From Bacteroidales bacterium (lineage in GTDB: Bacteria; Bacteroidota; Bacteroidia; Bacteroidales; P3): a DNA stretch of 64,000 nt. Below the pieces are notes generated by a model. It saw nothing but the letters and a program-made list of their open reading frames with translations, did not search any database and was not told where the DNA came from. Shown here in pieces: positions 46,931-55,134 of this stretch. How positions within the stretch are numbered: the stretch's first letter is position 1; each line of letters begins with the position of its first letter. The stretch spans positions 51,066 through 115,065 of the forward strand of contig JAFXAA010000016.1 of the NCBI GenBank assembly GCA_017522105.1, given 5' to 3'. The position numbers and the translations under genes are program-made.

Positions 46931-47968
46931 ATGAAACGGATAATTATGATGACAATGTTTGCGGCTCTCTTTTGCGGCTGTGGAAACAGACAGAATAAAA
47001 GCGCGGTGAATACCGTGGGAGTGAACGAGTTTGCCGAGATTGTGCGCCAGAACGATGTGCGCCTCATCGACGTGCGGACCCCCAATGAGTATGCCGAAGG
47101 GCACCTCGCAGGGGCGGAGAATATCGACGTGAAGGACACGCTCTTTGCGGAACGCATCAAGGGCGTGGAAGGTAAGGTGGCCGTCTACTGTCGTGGCGGA
47201 CGCCGCAGCCTCAAGGCAGCGGAGATGCTAGCAAAGCAGTGCGGCACGGTCTACAACCTCGACGGCGGTATCCTTGCCTGGCAAAAGGCTGGCAAGCCGA
47301 CGACAACGGTGGAGACCGATATCTTCACCACTAAGAGTGGCAAAATTGTGAAGATACATGCATTATTACATGCCAGCATCTGCATCGAATACGACGGCAA
47401 GACGATATACGTTGACCCTGTGGCCAAGCTACGCGACCGGACGGTGGACTATGAGGCCCTGCCGAAGGCCGACATGGTGCTGGTGACACATGAGCATTTC
47501 GACCACTACGACACCGCAACGCTGAAAGCCCTCGCGTGTGAAGACCTGGTGATGAACAGCCGTTGCGTCGAGCTGTATGGCAGCGGCATCGCCATGGGCA
47601 ATGGCGAGCGGCTGACGCTGGACGGGGACATCGCGCTTGAGGCCGTGCCGGCCTACAACACCACCGCCGAGCACCTGCAGTTCCACCCCAAGGGGCGTGA
47701 CAACGGCTATATCCTCACCCTCGACGGCCTGCGCATCTACATCGCCGGCGACACCGAAGACATCCCCGAGATGTCCAATATCAAGGACATCGACATCGCC
47801 TTCCTGCCCTGCAACCAACCCTTCACCATGACCACGGACCAGCTTGTGCGCGCCGCCAATACGGTGCAGCCCAAGGTGCTCTTCCCCTACCACTACGGCG
47901 AGACCGATATCAGCGGCATCCCCGCCCAGCTGCCCGGCACCGACGTCCGCATACGCCATTACGAGTAG
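46931..47968 (+). CDS. lipoprotein fusion of rhodanese and UlaG-type metallo-beta-lactamase domains
   Basis: This is a 345-residue protein with a lipobox (MKRIIMMTMFAALFCGC, Cys17). The rhodanese domain spans about 28-122: RLIDVRTPNEYAEGHLAGA, and AVYCRGGRRS with active-site C87. A metallo-hydrolase domain follows from about 137 to the end: VTHEHFDHYD supplies H187, H189, D191 and H192, and YIAGDTEDIPE and LFPYHYGETD continue the family pattern. Persulfide dioxygenase fusions usually have the order MBL-rhodanese; here it is rhodanese-MBL and membrane-anchored. It may handle sulfane sulfur or a lipid/sugar lactone in the periplasm. The reaction is not determined. Confidence 0.85.
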   Translation: MKRIIMMTMFAALFCGCGNRQNKSAVNTVGVNEFAEIVRQNDVRLIDVRTPNEYAEGHLAGAENIDVKDTLFAERIKGVEGKVAVYCRGGRRSLKAAEMLAKQCGTVYNLDGGILAWQKAGKPTTTVETDIFTTKSGKIVKIHALLHASICIEYDGKTIYVDPVAKLRDRTVDYEALPKADMVLVTHEHFDHYDTATLKALACEDLVMNSRCVELYGSGIAMGNGERLTLDGDIALEAVPAYNTTAEHLQFHPKGRDNGYILTLDGLRIYIAGDTEDIPEMSNIKDIDIAFLPCNQPFTMTTDQLVRAANTVQPKVLFPYHYGETDISGIPAQLPGTDVRIRHYE

Positions 47969-47973
47969 GAACC

Positions 47974-48885
47974 ATGTATATCGCTTTTGCCCCGCTGCAA
48001 GGCTACACCGACGCCATCTACCGCCATGCGCACCACGAGTGCGTCGGCGGGGTGGACGAATACTATACGCCGTTCGTCAGAATAGAGCATGGCGAGGTGC
48101 GGCGCAAGGACCTGCGCGACACCGACCCCGAGCGTAACGCCGGCGTGCCGACGGTGCCACAGGTGATTGCCAACGGCGGCGACGAGTTTGCACGGCTGTG
48201 CGACGCGATGCAGGGACAGGGCTGGCGGCGCATAGACCTCAATATGGGGTGTCCGTTCCCAATGCAGGTGCGAGCCGGCCGCGGCAGCGGACTTCTCCAA
48301 CACCCCGACCGCATTGAGGAGATTCAGCGTGAGATGCTGCGCCGCCCCGAGGTGCTGTTCTCCGTGAAGATGCGCCTTGGGCAAGAGAGCGCGGAGGAGG
48401 GGTTGGCGGCGATGCCGATAGTCAACGGGATGCCGCTCATCCACGTCACGCTGCACCCGCGGCTGGGGCGCCAGCAGTACAAGGGCGTGGCCGACCGCGA
48501 GGCTTTCCTACGCTTCCACGAGGCATGCAGTCACCCAGTCGTGTACAACGGCGACATTCTTGAAATTAAGAGTGAAGAATTAAGAATGAAGAATTTGGCT
48601 GGCGCGAAATTAAAGGGCCTGATGATAGGACGAGGCCTGTTGGCACACCCCTGGATGCTCGGCGACAAGGAGCCAGCGCAGGTGCTGCACGACATGCACG
48701 CCATCGTTTACCGACATGCTGTGGAGCACCTATGCGGCGATAGCCAGACACTCTCGCGGCTTCACGCCTTCTGGGAGTATGCCGACATTCCTCACAAGCA
48801 GAAGAAAGCCATCATGAAGGCCACCATCCTGACGCGCTACCGCGAGGCGGTGGCCGCACTTGCATGCCTTCCCGCTTCCAGCTGA
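47974..48885 (+). CDS. dus: tRNA-dihydrouridine synthase family protein with in-frame repeat
   Basis: This is a 303-residue FMN-dependent TIM barrel. MYIAFAPLQGYTDAIYR is the N-terminal signature; RIDLNMGCPFPMQVRAGRGSG contains the catalytic cysteine; FSVKMRLGQES, HVTLHPRLGRQQYKG, YNGDI and GLMIGRGLLAHPW follow. It reduces uridine in tRNA D-loops with NADPH. Between GDI and GLMIGRG, where a short helix is expected, 14-nt repeats add LEIKSEELRMKNLAGAK. The last 49 bp overlap the convergent ogt gene. Confidence 0.87.
   Translation: MYIAFAPLQGYTDAIYRHAHHECVGGVDEYYTPFVRIEHGEVRRKDLRDTDPERNAGVPTVPQVIANGGDEFARLCDAMQGQGWRRIDLNMGCPFPMQVRAGRGSGLLQHPDRIEEIQREMLRRPEVLFSVKMRLGQESAEEGLAAMPIVNGMPLIHVTLHPRLGRQQYKGVADREAFLRFHEACSHPVVYNGDILEIKSEELRMKNLAGAKLKGLMIGRGLLAHPWMLGDKEPAQVLHDMHAIVYRHAVEHLCGDSQTLSRLHAFWEYADIPHKQKKAIMKATILTRYREAVAALACLPASS
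48564..48597. repeat. 14-nt in-frame stutter inside dus
   Basis: AATTAAGAGTGAAG and AATTAAGAATGAAG (48564-48591), followed by a partial AATTTGG. The reading frame stays open through it and adds a short charged segment in a barrel loop. Confidence 0.85.
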
Positions 48886-49319
48886 AGCAAGAACTCTTTG
48901 CGTTCCACGCCGTAGGCGTAGCCGGTGAGCGTGCCGTCGCTGCCAACGACGCGGTGGCAGGGGACGATTATTGCCACGGGATTGCTGCCTACCGCCTGTC
49001 CGACGGCTTGCGCCGAGCGGCACCCGATATGGCGTGCGATGGCGCCATAAGTGGTGGTGGCGCCGTATGGTATCTCCATCAATGCCTGCCAGACACGCTG
49101 CCGGAAGGCAGTGCCGGCGGGGTTCAACGGTGGAAAGAATAGCGGTTGTTGGCCGGAGAAATAGATGTCGAGCCAGCGGCATGTTTCTGCTAAAGCTGGA
49201 ACATCGCCTGCGGAGACTGGCGTCTCCACTGCCCCGAAGCGAAGCCCCGTGAGAACCTCACCGTCGGAGGCAAGCACTATGGAGCCGAGCGGGCTCTCGT
49301 ACTGTGCCGTGAAGGCCAT
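48837..49319 (-). CDS. ogt: methylated-DNA--[protein]-cysteine S-methyltransferase
   Basis: This is a 160-residue protein; the start MAFTAQYESPLGSIVLASDG is chosen because it matches the family N-terminus. The active site IVPCHRVVGSDG has acceptor Cys121. AFRQRVWQALMEIPYGATTT carries the helix-turn-helix entry, and GQAVGSNP and LTGYAYGVERKEFLLQLE follow. It removes O6-alkyl groups from guanine in a suicide reaction. Its stop lies 49 bp inside the end of the convergent dus gene. It lies 8 bp after the guanine deaminase gene. Confidence 0.92.
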   Translation of the reverse strand: MAFTAQYESPLGSIVLASDGEVLTGLRFGAVETPVSAGDVPALAETCRWLDIYFSGQQPLFFPPLNPAGTAFRQRVWQALMEIPYGATTTYGAIARHIGCRSAQAVGQAVGSNPVAIIVPCHRVVGSDGTLTGYAYGVERKEFLLQLEAGRHASAATASR

Positions 49320-49327
49320 CACATAAC

Positions 49328-49798
49328 TCAATATACAGTCTTGTCGGCCTTCTCCTGCCAGTGGCGGAAACTTTGCAGCGCTTCCTCGCGCAGCATGGGG
49401 CGGATAGGTAGTCGGCGAAGCTCTAAAGGACGCTCCAATTCCTCGTATATAAAGTCGTCTGCAAAGCCGATGTCCGCTGCGTCTTTGCGGGTGTTGCCGT
49501 AGAATATTTGCTCGATGCCGGCCCAGTATATGGCGCCGAGGCACATGGGGCACGGCTCGCAGGAGGTGTAGATGGTGCATCCCTCCAGATGGAAGGTGCC
49601 GAGCCGGCGGCATGCTTCGCGAATGGCCGTCACTTCGGCATGGGCTGTGGGGTCGTTCTGTATGGTGACGCTGTTGGAACCCTCGGCAATGATTTCTCCG
49701 TCTTTCACAATGACGGCGCCGAATGGGCCTCCGCCTTTCGTCACACTCCCGTTGGCTAATGCTATAGCACGGCGCATGAATTCTTTGTCTTGTTCCAT
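49328..49798 (-). CDS. guaD: guanine deaminase
   Basis: This is a 156-residue cytidine-deaminase-fold protein, the same length as the B. subtilis enzyme. Zinc ligands are H53 (TAHAEV, with catalytic E55), C83 and C86 in SCEPCPMCLGAIYWAG. GPFGAVIVKDGEII and the C-terminal IGFADDFIYEEL distinguish guanine deaminase from tRNA adenosine deaminase. It converts guanine to xanthine. It is co-directional with ogt. Confidence 0.9.
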   Translation of the reverse strand: MEQDKEFMRRAIALANGSVTKGGGPFGAVIVKDGEIIAEGSNSVTIQNDPTAHAEVTAIREACRRLGTFHLEGCTIYTSCEPCPMCLGAIYWAGIEQIFYGNTRKDAADIGFADDFIYEELERPLELRRLPIRPMLREEALQSFRHWQEKADKTVY

Positions 49799-49845
49799 GT
49801 CTTTGTCGTCTTTGTCGGCGAATGCATTGAACTATTGGTTATGCT

Positions 49846-50589
49846 TTAAAGTTCATGCACCGGGATATTGAAATAAGTGTCGGGGAATGGCTCGTTCTTG
49901 AGGGTGAAGTGCCACCATTCGCTGTTGTAGGGCTTGAATCCGTGGCGCATCATAGCCTGGCGCAGAATCATGCGGTTCTGGAACTGCTGTTCGGTGATGT
50001 CTCCACCTGTATACTCACCAGTCTCGGGGTTGCCGCAGTAGTCGGGATGGCTCTCGCGCCCGAACCAGTCGAAGGTGCCGCCCATGTCCACCTCTTTCTC
50101 TGTGCGCATGTCGAAGATGGTCAGGTCAACCGTCGATCCGCGCGAGTGGCCGCTGTGCTCTGCAATATAGTCTTTGATGAAGAGGCTGTCCTTCACCTCG
50201 ATGGGGTAGAAGTATTGCTTCATCAGCGTGTCGTCGAGGTCTTTGCCCCAACGCACGAAATGGTCTACGGCCATCTGTGGGCGGTATGCATCGTAAATCT
50301 TAAGGCGGTAGCCTTGGGCCTTGATGTCGTCGCTGACAGCACGCAGACTGTCGGCGGCTTCGCGCACCAGCAAGGCCGTGGGCTGCAGGTAGCCGTCGAT
50401 GCGGGCTCCGACAAAGTTGTAGGTGCCGTAATAACGTATCTCCAGTATGGCGTCGGGCACCACATCGGTGAGATTGACGAAGTGTTCCGAGCCGTCGTTG
50501 GCTGCGGTGGTGCCGCTCGTTTTGTTGCAGCTGCTGCATGCCATGCATGCAACGCTGGCCAATAGCATGGCTATAAGAGTCTTTTTCAT
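49846..50589 (-). CDS. VanX-type D-Ala-D-Ala dipeptidase, lipoprotein
   Basis: This is a 247-residue protein starting MKKTLIAMLLASVACMAC; the longer open reading begins upstream of the promoter and is rejected. The zinc dipeptidase motifs are complete: SGHSRGSTVDLT (H148, D155) and SEWWHF (E224, H227). IYDAYRPQMAVDHF supplies the substrate-binding arginine region. It hydrolyses D-Ala-D-Ala or related dipeptides in the periplasm, a source of D-alanine. The divergent neighbour is a Na+/alanine symporter, which makes a functional pair (release and uptake). Confidence 0.9.
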   Translation of the reverse strand: MKKTLIAMLLASVACMACSSCNKTSGTTAANDGSEHFVNLTDVVPDAILEIRYYGTYNFVGARIDGYLQPTALLVREAADSLRAVSDDIKAQGYRLKIYDAYRPQMAVDHFVRWGKDLDDTLMKQYFYPIEVKDSLFIKDYIAEHSGHSRGSTVDLTIFDMRTEKEVDMGGTFDWFGRESHPDYCGNPETGEYTGGDITEQQFQNRMILRQAMMRHGFKPYNSEWWHFTLKNEPFPDTYFNIPVHEL

Positions 50590-50625
50590 CTTTATGGGGT
50601 CTGTGACTTGTTTGTTTTCAGACTG

Positions 50626-50671
50626 CAAAGGTACTATTATTTTGCCATATCGCAAAATAATTGTATCTTTG
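50626..50671. promoter_or_regulatory. interleaved divergent promoters
   Basis: Plus strand: TTTG (50641-50644), N19, TATCTTTG (50664-50671) for the symporter. Minus strand: TTTG (50656-50653), N19, TACCTTTG (50633-50626) for the dipeptidase. Each -33 element lies inside the spacer of the other, so polymerases cannot occupy both at once. Confidence 0.85.
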
Positions 50672-50694
50672 CATCGCAAAAACCTCTTGAAACC

Positions 50695-52287
50695 ATGGAA
50701 AGTATCGGTAACTGGCTCGCACAGGCCATTCTTGCCATCAATGGATGGGTGTGGAGTCCTGCGTTGGTGGTTTTGTGCCTCGCTGCGGGACTTTATTTCT
50801 CTTTCCGCACCCGTTTTGTGCAGGTGCGGCGTTTCGGCGAGATGTTCCGTTTGCTTGTTGGTGCCAGTGGGTCAAAAGGGCAGAGCTCGGAGAGACCGCA
50901 GAGAAAAGGTACCGGCATTTCCTCCTTCCAGGCCTTCTCCATGGCTTTGTCGGGACGCGTGGGCACCGGCAATATTGTCGGCGTGGCCACTGCCATAGGC
51001 TTCGGCGGCCCCGGTGCCATCGTGTGGATGTGGATAATAGCATTCTTAGGTGCCGGCAGCGCCTTTGTCGAGGCCACTCTGGCACAGATATACAAAGAGG
51101 ACCACAACGGTCAGTTTCGTGGCGGGCCGGCCTACTATATAGAGAAAGGTCTCCACAGCCCGTTCTTCGGCTCCCTCTTTGCTGTGCTTGCCGCTGTGGC
51201 GGCAGGATTTCTCCTGCCGCCAATCCACAGCAACAGCATCTCTGTCAGCCTCGGTCAGGCCTTTGGTGTGCCTGCCTGGATTGTCGGTATCGGTGTGGCG
51301 TTGCTTATCGCCTTGGTCATCATCGGTGGAGTCAAACGTATAGCCAGTGTGGCGCAGGTTGTGGCCCCGGTCATGGCGGTGGTTTACATAGTCCTCTCTG
51401 TCGTGGTGCTCGTTGTCCACTGGCGTCTGGTGCCCGATGTCTTTATGCAGATGCTTCGCGGCGCTGTGGGTGTCAACGAAGTGGGCGGCGCCATCCTTGG
51501 CAGCACCATAGCCTGGGGCGTGAAGCGCGGCATATACAGTAACGAGGCAGGCCAGGGTACCGGTGCCATTGTGGCTGCTGCCGCCAAGGTCTCGCATCCC
51601 GTCAAGCAGGGCCTTGTGCAGGCTTTCTCGGTCTACATAGACACGCTGCTTGTCTGCACCGCCACGGCTATGATGATTCTGGCCTGCAAGACGTATAATA
51701 TCATAGACACCGTGCAGCAGACCGTCTCGGGCCCTGTTGTAACCTATCTGTTGCAGAACCCAGGCGCCCCGGCGGGCGAGCCAAGTGTGTTCTACACCAC
51801 CCGGGCCCTCGGCAGCGTCGTGGGGCCGCGCACTGGCAACACCGTTATATCCATAGCGCTCTTCTTCTTTGCCTTCACCACCATTATGGCCTATTACTAT
51901 TATGCCGAGACCAACCTTGTCTACCTCTTCAATCGCTGGCGCCGCCGTGTCTACAGGAAGCATCCCGAACGCCTCGACGAGCTGGAGCGTGCCGACATGC
52001 GTTTCGGCGACGACCGCCGCGAGAAGGCCGTCATTTGGGTGTTGCGGCTTTTCACCATCGGCGCTGTGCTGATGGGGTCGCTGCTTGGCAGCGGCTTGGT
52101 GTGGACGCTGGGCGACATCGGTGTTGGCCTCATGGCGTGGATTAACGTTGTGGCCATACTGCTGCTCTCGCCCAAGGCCCTGCGCACACTCAAGGACTAC
52201 GAGCGCCAGAAGAAACAAGGCGTCGAACCTAAGTTCGACCCCAAGGCGCTGGACATAGAAGGCGTGGAGTATTGGATCACACAGTAA
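50695..52287 (+). CDS. alsT: sodium/alanine (AGCS family) symporter
   Basis: This is a 530-residue protein; the start MESIGNWLAQAILAINGW is chosen downstream of the promoter. About 11 membrane segments are predicted. Family signatures are ALSGRVGTGNIVGVATAIG, GFGGPGAIVWMWIIAFLGAG, YKEDHNGQFRGGPAYYIEKG and GVKRGIYSNEAGQGTGAI. It imports alanine or glycine with Na+. Its divergent partner is the VanX-like dipeptidase, suggesting scavenging of D-Ala released from peptidoglycan. Confidence 0.93.
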   Translation: MESIGNWLAQAILAINGWVWSPALVVLCLAAGLYFSFRTRFVQVRRFGEMFRLLVGASGSKGQSSERPQRKGTGISSFQAFSMALSGRVGTGNIVGVATAIGFGGPGAIVWMWIIAFLGAGSAFVEATLAQIYKEDHNGQFRGGPAYYIEKGLHSPFFGSLFAVLAAVAAGFLLPPIHSNSISVSLGQAFGVPAWIVGIGVALLIALVIIGGVKRIASVAQVVAPVMAVVYIVLSVVVLVVHWRLVPDVFMQMLRGAVGVNEVGGAILGSTIAWGVKRGIYSNEAGQGTGAIVAAAAKVSHPVKQGLVQAFSVYIDTLLVCTATAMMILACKTYNIIDTVQQTVSGPVVTYLLQNPGAPAGEPSVFYTTRALGSVVGPRTGNTVISIALFFFAFTTIMAYYYYAETNLVYLFNRWRRRVYRKHPERLDELERADMRFGDDRREKAVIWVLRLFTIGAVLMGSLLGSGLVWTLGDIGVGLMAWINVVAILLLSPKALRTLKDYERQKKQGVEPKFDPKALDIEGVEYWITQ

Positions 52288-52389
52288 CCCGCCACCCCCT
52301 CCACATCCGCACCATAACTCCATCATGCATCTCGTCGGCATTCTTGCCGACACCCCTTCTTCATGTCAGCCCAATCGGTCTTTCCCTGC

Positions 52390-52431
52390 CGACCTTTCGG
52401 CGACCCTTCGACGATCCTTCGGCGAAACTCG
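52390..52431. repeat. 11-nt stutter repeat after the symporter gene
   Basis: The units are CGACCTTTCGG, CGACCCTTCGA, CGATCCTTCGG, CGAAACTCG. A GTCGGCA/TGCCGAC-type palindrome lies just upstream (52334-52351). The gap 52288-52616 holds nothing else recognisable. Confidence 0.75.
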
Positions 52432-52616
52432 CATATATTATTGATTTACAGTCCATTGTATTTTTACACCTCAAGCCTACCCAACACCCTGTTAATCAAC
52501 AATATCGACAAACCACGATAGCACGGAGTGAGCCTGTTCATTGAATAACCACCACGCCTCTTCTTTTTTGTTTTGAACGCAGATCAAACACAAGTTTCAT
52601 TCAAATTCAAAACAAA

Positions 52617-52823
52617 ATGTCAGGTTACACATTCAAACAGGACTTGGCCAGACGCTATTTCCCTGGCTATGACAAAGAGGTCGCCCGGCGCCTCTTCGCT
52701 CGCGAAATCCACTCCAACCCAGACCTCATGGCCGACCTCCTCGACGCCAAGTACGTCAAAAGCCGCAAGCAGCTCAGCCCCCTCCAGGTGCAGATCATCT
52801 TCCGTCACCTCGGTGAGCCGTAA
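52617..52823 (+). CDS. DUF4248 small protein
   Basis: This is a 68-residue protein: FKQDLARRYFPGYDKEVARR, FAREIHSNPDLMADLLDA, and the typical ending QLSPLQVQIIFRHLGEP. The family is common in Bacteroidales near mobile or accessory genes; function is unknown, but the helical pattern suggests a small DNA- or protein-binding module. It is the first gene of the accessory region that reaches the right edge. Confidence 0.85.
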   Translation: MSGYTFKQDLARRYFPGYDKEVARRLFAREIHSNPDLMADLLDAKYVKSRKQLSPLQVQIIFRHLGEP

Positions 52824-53026
52824 TGCAAGGGGCTTCCACGCCCTCCCCTTGCTTCCACTGTGTCCCGCAATTCCCTCGCGCCCTCCACCCCTCCTGCTCA
52901 TCAAATCTTAACATTTTCTATTCCTCTTGACTCTCAATCCCTTACCAAAAACCATAAAAAAAATTTCGCCTCCATGTAAACTTTCGTACCAAAAATTTGT
53001 TATTATATATGTGAAGAGCTCTTCTG

Positions 53027-53530
53027 ATGGAAGATAACGAACGGCATCTATATGACAGATTCGACAGCCTGATTACGCGACACGGAGGCCTCATCGACCG
53101 ACTCTGTATGCGACATGCTTTCGGTGATGTTAACCGCTGTGCTGAACTGCGGCAGGACTGCTATATCTCCCTCTGGCACTATCTTCCGGGGCTACGCATC
53201 GGCGCCAACGCATTCCATGAGACCGCCTGGGTCGTCTGGCATTGCCGCAGCGTCTTCTCCCACCTCCGCTACCGTCGCCGCACACACCGTTTCCTCCCGC
53301 TCGACGACAACATGGCCGACACCCTCAGCGAGCCGGACAACAGTCACCTGCACGACACCCTCGATTCCCTCGCCACCCTCCTCACGCCCCACGAACGAGA
53401 GGCCTTCTACCTCATGGCCGAAGGCTACTCCGCCGAAGACTTGGCCATCGAACTCGGTATCAAACACCGCAGCGCCGTCCTGCTTCGCCACCGCATCATC
53501 GAGAAACTGCGACACCACTTCACGAAATAA
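53027..53530 (+). CDS. sigma-70-like (ECF type) factor
   Basis: This is a 167-residue protein. Region 2-like helices lie near residues 10-90 (LITRHGGLIDRLCMRHAF; LRQDCYISLWHYLPG), and region 4 spans about 112-165 (LLTPHEREAFYLMAEGYSAE, DLAIELGIKHRSAVLLRHRI) with a clear helix-turn-helix. The next gene encodes a small membrane protein that could be its anti-sigma partner. Regulon unknown; the genes downstream are natural candidates. Confidence 0.72.
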   Translation: MEDNERHLYDRFDSLITRHGGLIDRLCMRHAFGDVNRCAELRQDCYISLWHYLPGLRIGANAFHETAWVVWHCRSVFSHLRYRRRTHRFLPLDDNMADTLSEPDNSHLHDTLDSLATLLTPHEREAFYLMAEGYSAEDLAIELGIKHRSAVLLRHRIIEKLRHHFTK

Positions 53531-53565
53531 TGATAACAGAAAACCCGGAATAAAAAAAATTCACG

Positions 53566-53898
53566 ATGCAAAACCAAGTACATAAAATGCAAAAAAAACA
53601 TAATTCGAAATTCGAAATTCATAGTTCAAAGACCGCCACCGTCTCCCCCGAGGTCTTGGTGCATATCGCCGCCCTCGTCGAACGCGACAATATCGGCCTC
53701 CCCCAGCGTTGCGCCCGCTACCGTAATTACGCCACATTTCGGCGTGCTTCTGTAGCCGCATGTCTTTTAGCCATTTTCGCCTTCGGCGCCGATACCGCCT
53801 ATGCGCAGCCTCCGCTCTACACCGAGAAAGCCATCTTTGGCGACACCACCGCCAGCCAAGCCTCCGACACCATAAACACAATGCTTAACCTGCTGTGA
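53566..53898 (+). CDS. small single-pass membrane protein with in-frame stutter
   Basis: This is a 110-residue protein. Residues about 11-22 (KHNSKFEIHSSK) come from four 7-nt repeat units. A helical region follows (LVHIAALVERDNIG), then one membrane segment (VAACLLAIFAFGADTAYA) and a short periplasmic tail. A basic cytoplasmic part and one membrane span after a sigma-like gene suggest an anti-sigma role, but there is no sequence proof. The next gene starts at a GTG overlapping its stop by 4 bp. Confidence 0.55.
   Translation: MQNQVHKMQKKHNSKFEIHSSKTATVSPEVLVHIAALVERDNIGLPQRCARYRNYATFRRASVAACLLAIFAFGADTAYAQPPLYTEKAIFGDTTASQASDTINTMLNLL
53604..53631. repeat. 7-nt in-frame stutter
   Basis: The units are TTCGAAA, TTCGAAA, TTCATAG, TTCAAAG. 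They lie at the N-terminal coding part of the small membrane protein gene. Confidence 0.8.
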
Positions 53899-54395
53899 GC
53901 AATCTTAAGCACATAAAACGTTTCTGGATGTGGGTGGGCATTACTCTCCTCGTCGAACTGGCCGCCTTCACTCTCTGGAAGAGGTGGTACTGGTTCTTCC
54001 CCACCCATGCCGTCAGCGAGGTCTACACCAGATATGCCGGCACCGACGGCCTCAACGTTGTGTTCTTCAAAAATTACCGTGTCAACGATTCTGTTTTTGT
54101 CGATGTTACGCTGATTGAGGCGAAAGACACATGCTCTTGGGAAATGTTGTGCGAGGATTTCGAAATAGCACCTCTTTCCATGTATCCCAAAGAGTATATA
54201 GAATTGATGTCGCTTGAACATTCTTTCGACCAACGCATTGTCACAGATACCGTTGTTTCGGGGTATGATAGCGTGTGTGTGAAAAGTCTAATAGTGTTTT
54301 CTCATTTGAATAAGACAATGTGTATATTTCAAAATATTGACGACCTGCAGTATGACGCAATTTTAAATAAAAAAAACAAAGAAATAACCTTTTAA
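53895..54395 (+). CDS. hypothetical membrane-anchored protein
   Basis: This is a 166-residue protein with a GTG start (MSNLKHIKRFWMWVGITLLV) coupled to the upstream stop. One membrane segment (about 12-28) is followed by a periplasmic domain with no recognised motif (VFFKNYRVNDSVFVDVTLIE; YPKEYIELMSLEHSF). Base composition is more AT-rich than in the genes left of 52 kb. Family not recognised. Confidence 0.6.
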   Translation: MSNLKHIKRFWMWVGITLLVELAAFTLWKRWYWFFPTHAVSEVYTRYAGTDGLNVVFFKNYRVNDSVFVDVTLIEAKDTCSWEMLCEDFEIAPLSMYPKEYIELMSLEHSFDQRIVTDTVVSGYDSVCVKSLIVFSHLNKTMCIFQNIDDLQYDAILNKKNKEITF

Positions 54396-54406
54396 AATAA
54401 ATCTAT

Positions 54407-54817
54407 ATGAAGAGAAACATGATTTCGGTAGCACTATTTGCTATGTTGGCGACAATGGCAGTTGGATGCCAGAAAGAAAACTATGTCGATTCCCAGTCCA
54501 CAGTTGCTTCGGTCGGCTCTGTCCGTACCGTACTCTATACCATCAACGGCGTAGAACACCTTGTCACGCTATATGGCGATGAAGAGTGGGATGCATTCGT
54601 CGACAGTATGATGTCATTGGCACAACAGGGGTATAATGTCAGTTTCGTCAACCAAAATGTAGCCGCATCCGGTGTTGCTACAAAAGACGTACAAACATTT
54701 ACAACTCCAAGTCAGGAGGAAGCAAAGGCTTGGTCCAAAGAAAAAGCGGAACAAGGATATACAGTAAGTACAACATACAAGGACGGTCTTTATATTTGTG
54801 TGGCTGTCCGTAAATGA
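54407..54817 (+). CDS. small lipoprotein
   Basis: This is a 136-residue protein with a lipobox (MLATMAVGC). The mature part has a short beta segment (SVRTVLYTINGVEHLVTLYG) and an amphipathic helical region with the pattern EEAKAWSKEKAEQGYTV. It lies 11 bp downstream of the preceding gene. No family recognised. Confidence 0.62.
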   Translation: MKRNMISVALFAMLATMAVGCQKENYVDSQSTVASVGSVRTVLYTINGVEHLVTLYGDEEWDAFVDSMMSLAQQGYNVSFVNQNVAASGVATKDVQTFTTPSQEEAKAWSKEKAEQGYTVSTTYKDGLYICVAVRK

Positions 54818-54844
54818 AGCATTGTACTGTCGTGTAAAAAATTG

Positions 54845-55008
54845 AAAATAAGAGAGGGTGCAGTGCAGAGAAGAATCCCAAACATTCGAACCGTCGAAGA
54901 TTCAACCCTGCCACTTGCACCCGGGAACCATAGAGCCTCGCAGCCCTATGCATCGTCCGTAGCATCGTGCTACAGACATCCCTTTTAACGAGCACCCTCT
55001 CTTTTTAT
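54845..55008 (+). ncRNA. possible structured RNA with terminator-like outer stem
   Basis: AGAGAGGGTGC (54851-54861) pairs with GCACCCTCTCT (54992-55002), followed by TTTT. The enclosed 130 nt contain further hairpins (GTAGCA-tcg-TGCTAC at about 54957-54971; CATAG/CTATG; TTCGA/TCGAA). It could be a large terminator, an sRNA or the leader of the next gene. There is no matching known family that I recognise. Confidence 0.4.
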
Positions 55009-55028
55009 TGTCTGGCACACCAACTTTT

Positions 55029-55101
55029 CAGTCCAATGGTCACCCACCGCGTCCATTGGACCCATTGACCCCATCACTGTGTGCCTATTAGAACCATAAA
55101 G
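55029..55101. repeat. 9-nt and 10-nt stutter repeats with small hairpin
   Basis: GTCCAATGG (55031-55039) pairs with CCATTGGAC (55053-55061), which continues as CCATTGACC and CCATCACTG. Then AGAACCATAA, AGCCCATAAG, ACTCACAAT (55090-55118) form a second, weaker series up to the start of the next gene. Confidence 0.65.
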
Positions 55102-55134
55102 CCCATAAGACTCACAATAAAAAGAAGCATCATT

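Noticed and set aside
50626-50671. Invertible promoter (phase variation) at the dipeptidase/symporter gap
   Set aside because: There are two fixed opposite promoters but no pair of flanking inverted repeats and no invertase nearby in the window.
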